A DNA stretch of 5,249 nucleotides from Lentisphaerota bacterium (GTDB taxonomy: Bacteria > Verrucomicrobiota > Lentisphaeria > Oligosphaerales > PUNB01): contig PUNB01000207.1 in assembly GCA_003552565.1 (NCBI GenBank), positions 1 through 5,249 of the forward strand, read 5' to 3'. The notes below the pieces were generated by a model, which had not been told where the DNA came from, made no database searches, and saw nothing but the letters and a program-made list of their open reading frames with translations. Below, one piece after another: positions 1-5,249 of this stretch. The position numbers and the translations under genes were made by a program. Position 1 is the stretch's first letter; each line of letters begins with the position of its first letter.

Positions 1-525
1 CCGACAGAGGCTGCGGACACCAAACTGAGCGATCGGAATGTCCAGGTCCAAGGCCCTTTTCATGACGCAGGCATGACTGTAAGGGGTGTTGTCGTATGAG
101 TCTCTTAAGTCGGCATGGGCATCGAACTGAACAATGCCGAAGGGAGCGGTTTGACTTTTCTTCAAGGCTTGAAAGGCGCCGACGCTGACAGTGTGTTCGC
201 CGCCGAGGATAACCGGAATCGCTTTTTGGACGAGAATTTCAAGGGTGCGTTTTTCTACTTCCTCTATTAACGCCGCCGGGTCGAGGGGCGGATTTTGAAG
301 CGGAGAATGAGTATAAATCCCTAGCCGGTACGGTTCGTCAATGCCGTTAAAGTATTCCACCTGTTCCGAGGCCCGCAGGATAGCCAGCGGGCCGTCGGCG
401 GTGCCGCCGCCGTAGGTGACAGTGGCTTCGAAAGGCACGGGAAGAACCTGGAAAAGCGATTTGTCTTGACATCGGAATTCCGGCGGCGGATCAAGAAAGT
501 AAGGGTACTGCTGAACGTTATTCAT
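1..525 (-). CDS. speB: Agmatinase (arginase/ureohydrolase family), N-terminal 175 codons, truncated by window edge
   Basis: This is the start of a ureohydrolase. Agmatinase hydrolyses agmatine to putrescine and urea in the cytoplasm using a two-metal (normally Mn2+) centre. My translation is open for exactly 175 codons to the window edge. It contains LGGEHTV (residues 107-113, metal ligand H111) and FDAHADLRD (134-142, ligands D135, H137, D139), followed by SHAC (150-153) and FGVRS (168-172), all in the usual order for the family. The last metal motif (DxDxxDP) lies outside the window. The ATG at 525 is chosen because it overlaps the speA stop in ATGAATAA, giving translational coupling, and no other early Met exists. 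No Shine-Dalgarno sits at good spacing; a GAGG lies about 17 bases upstream inside speA. Guanidinobutyrase or another ureohydrolase specificity cannot be excluded by motif alone, but placement directly after arginine decarboxylase makes agmatinase much the best call. Confidence 0.93.
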   Translation of the reverse strand, partial: MNNVQQYPYFLDPPPEFRCQDKSLFQVLPVPFEATVTYGGGTADGPLAILRASEQVEYFNGIDEPYRLGIYTHSPLQNPPLDPAALIEEVEKRTLEILVQKAIPVILGGEHTVSVGAFQALKKSQTAPFGIVQFDAHADLRDSYDNTPYSHACVMKRALDLDIPIAQFGVRSLCR

Positions 526-2434
526 TTTCGAAATAGGTGTATCCTCGCAGGCCGGCTTGGTAGGCGTTCATGATTCGACGTCTTTCCGCGGGTGTTATGC
601 CGCCTTGCTGGACCGCGCGTTCGGCTTTGCGGCGCATCATCTGAGTGAGTTCCTTGGTTTCATATTCAACATAAAAAAGGACATCTGCCACAGAATCCCC
701 TTCGATTTCCCGGGAAAACTCAATTTCTCCGTTGTCTTTGATCGAAATTCCGGCGACGTTAGTATCTCCCAGCAGGTTGTGGAAGGCGCCCAGAGTTTCC
801 TGGTAGGCGCCGGTCAGAAATACTCCCAGGTAATACTCCTCCCCTTCTTTCAGTTCATGCATCGGCAGTGAGCGTTTGACATCGTGCAGATCAATGAAGC
901 GGTCGATTTTGCCGTCACAGTCGCAGGTGATGTCGGCGACGGTGGCGTTGCGACCAGGTTTTTCGTGCAGCCGGTGGATCGGCATAATCGGGAACAGCTG
1001 ATCAATTGACCAAGCGTCGGGGAGAGAACGGAAAACGCTGAAATTGCCGTAGTAAACATCCGACAGAGAGCTTTCCAGACCTTCCAGTTCATCAGGGACA
1101 TATTTTCTCTCTTTGATCAGTTTGGCGATACGGTTGACGATACGCCAGAACAGCTCTTCTCCCTGAGCACGCTGTCGAAGAGTAATGGTGCCGTGTACGA
1201 ACAGAGAGCGGATTTCGTCCCGATAGTAAGTGGCATCGTGAAAACATTCCTGGGCGTTTTTAGCATTCAGTGTGGAAAGCGTTTCTTTGAGGGAGTGCAG
1301 TATGTCCGGGGCATCTTCAGCCAGTTCGGCGGTTGCTGCGCGCGGTTCGAAATGGCCGGCATCCAGGATGTTAAACAGCAGTACGGCATGGTGGGCCACG
1401 GTGGCGCGCCCTGATTCGCTGATGATCAAAGGATGCTGGATTTCCAGTTGGTCAAGCACTTGCATAACGCTTTCGACCACGTCTCCGCAGTATTCCTGCA
1501 CTGTGTAGTTGCGGCTGCTGGGAAAGTTGGTTTTTGAGCCGTCGTAATCAACCGCCAGGCCGCCGCCGACATCAAGGATCCCCATGGGGGCTCCCTCAAT
1601 CACCAAATCAGCGTAAAATCGAGCCGCCTCCTGAACCGCGGTGCGGATGGAGCGGATATTGGGAATCTGCGATCCTAAGTGATAGTGGAGCATTTTAAGA
1701 TAACCGAGAGCATTTTGCTGGCGCAGGCGATCCAGCGCTTCCACCACCTGGGCGCTGGTCAGCCCGAAGCGGCTGTGATCGCCGCCGGATTCGGTCCAGT
1801 GTCCGCCGGCTCGGCTGGAAAGCTTTACCCTCAGGCCGATCTGCGGCTCAATTCCCAAACGCCGGGCGCATTTCAGGATCAACGGCACTTCATTGGTCAT
1901 TTCCACCACAAGAATGACGTTCAGCCCCATTTTCAGGCCGTAAAGAGCCAGCTCGATGAACTGTTCGTCCTTGTAGCCATTGCAGATGAGCATTGCCTCC
2001 GGATCGTCCAGGTAGGCCAGAGCGGCGATCAGTTCCGCTTTGCTGCCGACTTCCAGGCCATGATTGAAAGTGCGGCCGAAGCGGAGAATTTCCTCGACCA
2101 CATGCTCCTGCTGGTTGACTTTTATCGGGTAAACTCCGCGGTAAGAACCTTGGTACTCGGCTTCCCGCATGGCTTTTGTGAAACCGCGGTTAAGCATTTC
2201 TAAACGAGAGTGCAGAATGTCGCTGAAACGCAGCAGCACCGGCAATTCCAGCCCGCGGGCACGCAGACCTTCGACTATGCTCAGCAAGCTGACCGCCGGA
2301 CCTTTGCCGCCCTTGGGGGTAATTTGCAGTTCACCTTTTTCGGAGACCGAAAAGAAGCCCTCCGACCATTCAGGGACACCGTAAAGCTCCGCGGATTTCT
2401 GCGGAGACCAGCGTTCGAGTGTTTTTTTGTTCAT
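518..2434 (-). CDS. speA: Biosynthetic arginine decarboxylase (PLP-dependent, fold type III), complete
   Basis: The enzyme converts L-arginine to agmatine and CO2, the first step of the agmatine route to putrescine. The 638-residue length matches the biosynthetic SpeA family (about 630-660). Motifs seen: YPIKVNQ (102-108; K105 is the expected PLP Schiff-base lysine), SGGDHSRFGL (216-225), HYHLGSQ (250-256), LDVGGGLAVDYDGS (287-300, PLP phosphate loop), SESGRA (339-344) and CDCDGKID (504-511), where C504 corresponds to the catalytic Cys of the fold. Residues about 366-445 form the charged helical insertion typical of SpeA. No signal peptide is seen, so it should be cytoplasmic. The ATG at 2434 is the only Met or usual alternative start before an in-frame stop at 2477-2479. 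The ribosome site is weak: a GGGAA about 10 bases upstream. The gene is first in an operon with speB, whose start overlaps its stop by 8 bases. No missing catalytic residue or frameshift was seen. Confidence 0.97.
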   Translation of the reverse strand: MNKKTLERWSPQKSAELYGVPEWSEGFFSVSEKGELQITPKGGKGPAVSLLSIVEGLRARGLELPVLLRFSDILHSRLEMLNRGFTKAMREAEYQGSYRGVYPIKVNQQEHVVEEILRFGRTFNHGLEVGSKAELIAALAYLDDPEAMLICNGYKDEQFIELALYGLKMGLNVILVVEMTNEVPLILKCARRLGIEPQIGLRVKLSSRAGGHWTESGGDHSRFGLTSAQVVEALDRLRQQNALGYLKMLHYHLGSQIPNIRSIRTAVQEAARFYADLVIEGAPMGILDVGGGLAVDYDGSKTNFPSSRNYTVQEYCGDVVESVMQVLDQLEIQHPLIISESGRATVAHHAVLLFNILDAGHFEPRAATAELAEDAPDILHSLKETLSTLNAKNAQECFHDATYYRDEIRSLFVHGTITLRQRAQGEELFWRIVNRIAKLIKERKYVPDELEGLESSLSDVYYGNFSVFRSLPDAWSIDQLFPIMPIHRLHEKPGRNATVADITCDCDGKIDRFIDLHDVKRSLPMHELKEGEEYYLGVFLTGAYQETLGAFHNLLGDTNVAGISIKDNGEIEFSREIEGDSVADVLFYVEYETKELTQMMRRKAERAVQQGGITPAERRRIMNAYQAGLRGYTYFENE

Positions 2435-2471
2435 TTGTGATGTGTTCCCGAAAATGTTTAACGCGAAAATT

Positions 2472-2494
2472 CTTGTTTACTATAAAGAAACAAG
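2472..2494. promoter_or_regulatory. Perfect 7+7 dyad overlapping the speA -10 box, possible operator
   Basis: CTTGTTT (2472-2478) and AAACAAG (2488-2494) are exact reverse complements separated by 9 bases. The predicted speA -10 hexamer lies in the spacer and the predicted start site falls at one arm. A dimeric regulator bound here would block RNA polymerase, so a repressor site for the polyamine operon is a reasonable inference. The arms are AT-rich and short, so chance cannot be excluded, and no cognate regulator is encoded in the window. Confidence 0.35.
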
Positions 2495-2507
2495 CTGGAA
2501 TGTGCAA
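2479..2507 (-). promoter_or_regulatory. Predicted sigma-70-type promoter for speA-speB
   Basis: On the minus strand a TTGCAC -35 box (2502-2507) and a TATAGT -10 box (2479-2484) are separated by exactly 17 bases. Each box matches the consensus at most positions. Transcription would begin near 2471-2472, giving a leader of about 37 bases before the speA ATG. This is the best promoter-like pair I found upstream of speA. It is a prediction by eye. Confidence 0.6.
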
Positions 2508-2666
2508 ATGCTCAGGAAGACGCATCGCAAATTAAATTCAATCGAACTGGCAATATTTGACAATATGGTTTAGATTACCATCTTAGTCTGATTAATTCAA
2601 TAAATACGTTTTGCCGACGTTGATGGCGAGAATTGAGAAAACGCTTGTATGAGACTTCGCACATAT

Positions 2667-2738
2667 AACCTTGTCTCTAATCCGCCTCAGGCGGATCCCG
2701 AACCAAAGTCGAATTGGATATAGGCGCGAGACAAGGTT
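2667..2738. repeat. Nested inverted-repeat element with an 11-bp outer stem
   Basis: AACCTTGTCTC (2667-2677) is the exact reverse complement of GAGACAAGGTT (2728-2738), an 11-bp perfect pairing across a 50-base interior. The interior contains a separate tight hairpin (2681-2695). A second set of arms, CCGAACC (2698-2704) and GGTTCGG (2735-2741), shares bases with the right outer arm, so the two pairings exclude each other. There is no U-tract, so it is unlikely to be an intrinsic terminator. Possible identities are a dispersed palindromic repeat (REP or MITE-like) or, if transcribed, a structured leader of the plus-strand gene. The sequence does not decide between them. Confidence 0.6.
2681..2695. 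repeat. Small GC-rich hairpin nested in the larger inverted repeat
   Basis: TCCGCC and GGCGGA form a perfect 6-bp stem around a TCA loop. This is a compact GC-rich hairpin in otherwise AT-rich intergenic DNA. Its form is typical of short dispersed palindromic repeats. It is not followed by a T-run on either strand, so it does not look like a terminator. Confidence 0.5.
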
Positions 2739-2752
2739 CGGCCAAAGTTGAA
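2703..2752. repeat. Imperfect direct repeat, two copies 39 bases apart
   Basis: CCAAAGTCGAA (2703-2713) recurs as CCAAAGTTGAA (2742-2752), 10 of 11 bases identical at a 39-base offset. One copy lies inside and one just outside the right arm of the large inverted repeat. This suggests the whole block of about 100 bases is a composite element rather than random sequence. No function can be assigned. Confidence 0.4.
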
Positions 2753-2790
2753 CTCAGGAATGCGCAATATGCCTTTTAGCATAAACTCTA

Positions 2791-2796
2791 TATATT
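2791..2796 (+). promoter_or_regulatory. Possible -10 box just upstream of the SWIM-SNF2 gene
   Basis: TATATT lies 9 bases before the ATG at 2806. If used, transcription would begin within a few bases of the start codon and the mRNA would be essentially leaderless, which fits the absence of a Shine-Dalgarno there. No acceptable -35 box is found 16-19 bases upstream. The tract is AT-rich, so this could be coincidence. Confidence 0.2.
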
Positions 2797-2805
2797 CGGT
2801 AATTT

Positions 2806-5249
2806 ATGGATAAACATATTAAAGATAAAGTAATTTCTCTGGCCGGCTCCAGAAACTGGGATGAAGGTGAGAGAATGCAGCGGGAAAACGCGGTTCTGGA
2901 TATTCACCGGGACGGTAAAGTTCTGGAAGCTCGTGTTGCTAATGACAAAGGCGGTTTTGAGCGGGTTAAGATTCAGTTCAAGGGCGAGACAATCAATGTC
3001 CGCTGTACATGTCCGAAGCGCGGCTCAGCCTATTGTGAGCATGCGGTGGCGAGTGTTTTACATTTGTCTTCGGAGGATCCCGAACTGCTTGGAAAGGTTT
3101 TTGACGAAGGACGCAGGAATAAGCCCGATATCCCCTTGCCTTCGGCGGAGGAAGGCGGCGGTGCCGATATTTCAGCAGCGGCCAGGCCGGTGCGGGATAT
3201 GTCCTGGAAAGCTTTTCTTGAGCGGCGCCCGGGGGCGGCGCGCATGGAGTTATCGGTTGATGGCTCTCCGCCCTGTCTGGAGAGCCGCTGGAAGCGTCTT
3301 GAACTGAATATAAGCTTAATCTATAATAAGCGAAAATATTCCGCCGGCAATATGAAACAGCTGGTGGAAGTGGGATCCGCGTCCGGAGGCATGAAACTGG
3401 ATGATTTTTCTTTGCAGGAACAGCAGTTGATGCGGTTTTTGGTAAGCGGCGCCGAGATGGTGGGAAACAGGTATGTGCTTAATTCCTATCAAGTGGCGGA
3501 TTTAATGCATTGTCTCAGCGGTTGTGTAAATTTCTCTTGTTCTGACGGCCGTCTGAATTTTCACTCTGAACCCTTGGAGCTGGTTTTACAGGTTGCGGAA
3601 AGTGAAGAGGGCATGCGGGTCACACCGCGCTTTCTGCTTTCTTCCCATGGTCTGCTGCCGGCGGGGGAGGCCTGTCCGGTGGTTGGTCGTGGCGGCAGCT
3701 GGCTTGGATTTGGGACCGATTACTGGTGGCTGCCGGGAATCGCGGACTCCGCCTGGATGCGAAGTCTGCTGAGTAACACCGAGGCGCTTTTTACCCGGGA
3801 GGAGATACGTCACCTTGACGAGGCCTGTCGTCAGCGACGCGTGCCGGCTCGCCTGACATCGAAGGAGGAGGAACAAGAGATACGGGCGCAGCCCGGTGTC
3901 TGTCGACCGGTGTTGACTCTGGACTGGGAGGAAGATGAAATCACAGCCGTGGTCGAGTTTGAATACGGCGACCAGCGGGTGGGAGGCAAAGGTCCGAAGA
4001 TACTCTGGCAGGGGGACCGCTTCGTCAGCCGCGACAGTGTTCGTGAAGACCAGGCTCTTGACAGCCTTGAAAAAATGGGCTTTCGTCCGATTGGCCGGGA
4101 AAAGGCGGCTTTCGCGCTTGCCGATCCGGAGCTCCTTTTGCCTTTCCTGGAATCAGGGTTTGAGGACTTGGAGCAGGATTGGGTGGTTTATTATTCCACC
4201 CGTTTCAATCGTAAGCGTGGCGCCAGCGGCGATCTGCGAATGCGGGCTTCGACCAAGCGCGAAGGCGAATCCTGGTTTGAACTGGGATGCGATGTTAAGA
4301 CTGATGATAATCAGCCGCTGCCTCTGGAGCGAGTGATTGAAGCCATGCGTGAAAATCGTGATTATATTCGTCTGGAGTCCGGTGCCGTGGCCCGTATTCC
4401 GCAGAGTTTGCGAGACGCTCTTGGCGTTTACACTGAAAAAGCCGAGAGCCGAACAGAGAAAGGGTTTCGTTTCGGAAGTTACGCCGCCGTTCCGGTGCTT
4501 CAGGCATCCGGTTCATATCTGCGTTCGCGAAAATCGCGCTGGCAACAGCTTTGTCGACGGCTGATGGAGCCTGTAACCGCGGCTGATGTTGAAATTCCTT
4601 CTGAAACATTGAGTCAGTGTTTGCGGGATTATCAGAAAGAAGGTGTGGCCTGGATGAAAAATCTGGAGGAATGCGGTTTCCATGGTATCCTGGCGGATGA
4701 GATGGGGCTGGGGAAGACCTTGCAGGCTCTGGCGGTGCTGTTGCGACGGCGCAAAAAATCGCAGTGTCCGAAACCTTCTTTGATCGTTTGTCCGACCAGT
4801 CTTGTGGAAAACTGGCATGCCGAGGCAGAACGTTTCACTCCGGAACTGAAAACCGAAGTCATTTCCGGCGGGGAGCGGCAAGCAGCCATGGAACGACTGC
4901 GTAAAGGCGGGAAGGTGGACGTGGCGATAACCTCTTACGCATTGCTGAGAAGAGATATTGAGGAGTATGAACAGTTTGCTTTTGATTATATTATTCTTGA
5001 CGAGGCTCAGCATATTAAGAATCCGGAAACCGCCAACGCGCGGACTTGCAAGACTCTTCAAGGCGAACATCGTTTGATATTGACCGGCACCCCGGTGGAA
5101 AATTCAATTCGGGAAATCTGGTCTCTCTTCGATTTTCTGATGCCGGGAATGCTGGGGGACCGTCAGCATTTTCGAGAGAAGTATGAGCTGGGCGGGGAAA
5201 GCGGCCTGCATATGGTTACGGCAGATGGCTCTTCCGAACTGGCCAGGCA
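2806..5249 (+). CDS. SWIM zinc-finger SNF2-family (DEAD/DEAH-like) ATPase, N-terminal 814 codons, truncated by window edge
   Basis: My translation stays open from the ATG at 2806 to the right edge. A SWIM zinc-binding motif CxCx7CxH lies near the N-terminus (C67, C69, C77, H79), then a long central region (about 120-600) in the position of the bacterial SNF2-associated domain, with no motif I recognise. The first RecA-like lobe follows: ILADEMGLGKTLQ (628-640, Walker A K637), a motif Ia region LIVCPTSLVENW (659-670), Walker B DEAQ (732-735, then HIKN) and LTGTPVEN (759-766). Motifs IV-VI of the second lobe lie outside the window. Such proteins are ATP-driven DNA translocases that remodel protein-DNA complexes, e.g. 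RapA/HepA-like roles; the target of this one is unknown. An in-frame TAA (2800-2802) makes 2806 the first possible ATG, though it lacks a Shine-Dalgarno; an internal ATG at 2875 has a better one. No signal peptide or membrane segment is seen. Confidence 0.94.
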   Translation, partial: MDKHIKDKVISLAGSRNWDEGERMQRENAVLDIHRDGKVLEARVANDKGGFERVKIQFKGETINVRCTCPKRGSAYCEHAVASVLHLSSEDPELLGKVFDEGRRNKPDIPLPSAEEGGGADISAAARPVRDMSWKAFLERRPGAARMELSVDGSPPCLESRWKRLELNISLIYNKRKYSAGNMKQLVEVGSASGGMKLDDFSLQEQQLMRFLVSGAEMVGNRYVLNSYQVADLMHCLSGCVNFSCSDGRLNFHSEPLELVLQVAESEEGMRVTPRFLLSSHGLLPAGEACPVVGRGGSWLGFGTDYWWLPGIADSAWMRSLLSNTEALFTREEIRHLDEACRQRRVPARLTSKEEEQEIRAQPGVCRPVLTLDWEEDEITAVVEFEYGDQRVGGKGPKILWQGDRFVSRDSVREDQALDSLEKMGFRPIGREKAAFALADPELLLPFLESGFEDLEQDWVVYYSTRFNRKRGASGDLRMRASTKREGESWFELGCDVKTDDNQPLPLERVIEAMRENRDYIRLESGAVARIPQSLRDALGVYTEKAESRTEKGFRFGSYAAVPVLQASGSYLRSRKSRWQQLCRRLMEPVTAADVEIPSETLSQCLRDYQKEGVAWMKNLEECGFHGILADEMGLGKTLQALAVLLRRRKKSQCPKPSLIVCPTSLVENWHAEAERFTPELKTEVISGGERQAAMERLRKGGKVDVAITSYALLRRDIEEYEQFAFDYIILDEAQHIKNPETANARTCKTLQGEHRLILTGTPVENSIREIWSLFDFLMPGMLGDRQHFREKYELGGESGLHMVTADGSSELAR
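2864..2870 (+). promoter_or_regulatory. Shine-Dalgarno-like site before an alternative internal start (ATG 2875)
   Basis: AAGGTGA lies 4 bases before an in-frame ATG at 2875 (codon 24 of the SWIM-SNF2 gene). It is a far better ribosome site than anything upstream of the ATG at 2806. Starting here would remove 23 residues, including GSRNWDEGER, a segment resembling what usually precedes the SWIM motif. I therefore keep 2806 as the start and record this as an alternative or secondary initiation site. Confidence 0.25.

Larger units (their letters stand above)
2435..2805. other. Intergenic region between divergent speA and the SWIM-SNF2 gene
   Basis: This 371-base stretch is AT-richer than the flanking genes and shows no ORF with coding character. 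From left to right it holds the short speA leader, the predicted speA promoter with its dyad (2472-2507), an AT-rich stretch (about 2520-2645), and a structured repeat element (about 2651-2752). A short AT-rich tract follows, ending at the start codon of the plus-strand gene. In the AT-rich stretch I see only a short hairpin (ATGGT 2565-2569 with ACCAT 2577-2581) and a duplicated CAATAT. No tRNA, known riboswitch or factor-independent terminator with a U-tract is recognisable. Confidence 0.8.

Noticed and set aside
557..871. 104-codon plus-strand open frame
   Set aside because: It is antisense to the C-terminal part of speA, with no known motif and no promoter or ribosome site that stands out.
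1679..2203. 174-codon plus-strand open frame
   Set aside because: It lies wholly inside speA on the opposite strand. The speA frame carries all the enzyme motifs, while this frame gives no recognisable domain, so it is an antisense shadow.
2557..2590. Sigma-70 promoter for the SWIM-SNF2 gene built on TTGACA
   Set aside because: The -35 hexamer is perfect, but hexamers at 16-18 base spacing (CATCTT, ATCTTA, TCTTAG) are poor -10 boxes.
2667..2738. Intrinsic terminator
   Set aside because: The stem is strong, but the interior is 50 bases long and no T-run follows on either strand. It also lies upstream of both divergent genes, where no transcription unit needs to end.
2780..2808. CATAAA/TTTATG pairing that could hide the start codon at 2806
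   Set aside because: It is a perfect 6-base match, but entirely weak pairing over a 17-base loop in AT-rich DNA, so it would be unstable and is likely chance.
2861..3307. 148-codon plus-strand open frame
   Set aside because: It overlaps the SWIM zinc-finger region in another frame. The frame starting at 2806 contains the CxCx7CxH motif and continues into the helicase, so this one is a shadow.
3935..4336. 133-codon plus-strand open frame within the SNF2 gene
   Set aside because: It is an alternative frame of the continuous SWIM-SNF2 reading frame, with no motif of its own.
4513..5070. 185-codon minus-strand open frame
   Set aside because: It is antisense to the SNF2 ATPase motifs (Walker A and DEAQ regions), which are clearly the coding strand. 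The product is low-complexity and unlike any family I know.
1..5249. CRISPR array, tRNA, rRNA, insertion sequence or attachment site
   Set aside because: I looked for regularly spaced repeats, cloverleaf-like segments, transposase motifs and terminal repeats with target duplications, and found none. Almost all sequence is accounted for by three genes.

Overview
The window looks like bacterial chromosome with ordinary housekeeping genes. Two divergently oriented transcription units are separated by a 371-base, AT-richer intergenic region. Coding sequence is moderately GC-rich and no mobile-element gene, phage gene, tRNA, rRNA or CRISPR array is visible. The host lineage cannot be fixed from the sequence alone. 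A biosynthetic-type arginine decarboxylase coupled to agmatinase, beside a SWIM-SNF2 protein, would fit several Gram-negative groups. The PVC superphylum (Verrucomicrobiota/Lentisphaerota/Kiritimatiellota) and deltaproteobacteria-like lineages are my guesses, not a demonstrated placement.

Left unit (minus strand, 1-2434): speA encodes a complete 638-residue PLP-dependent arginine decarboxylase. It is followed by speB (agmatinase, arginase family), which starts inside the last codons of speA (8-base overlap) and runs off the left edge after 175 codons. Together they form the two-step route arginine -> agmatine -> putrescine + urea. A good sigma-70-type promoter (TTGCAC, 17 bp, TATAGT) lies about 45-70 bases upstream of speA. 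Its -10 box sits inside a perfect 7+7 dyad, which is a plausible repressor site.

Intergenic region (2435-2805): besides the speA promoter it carries a compact structured element (about 2651-2752). This has an 11-bp perfect inverted repeat enclosing a 6-bp hairpin, plus further short complementary and directly repeated segments. It has no recognisable coding content and may be a dispersed palindromic repeat or a structured leader.

Right unit (plus strand, 2806-5249, open at the right edge): the first 814 codons of a large SWIM zinc-finger/SNF2-family helicase-like ATPase. The SWIM motif, a long poorly conserved central region and the first half of the ATPase (Walker A, DEAQ box, LTGTP motif) are present. 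The second RecA-like domain lies beyond the window.

No convincing new biological system is visible. The items most worth checking are the intergenic structured repeat, the dyad on the speA promoter, and the start and function of the SWIM-SNF2 protein.
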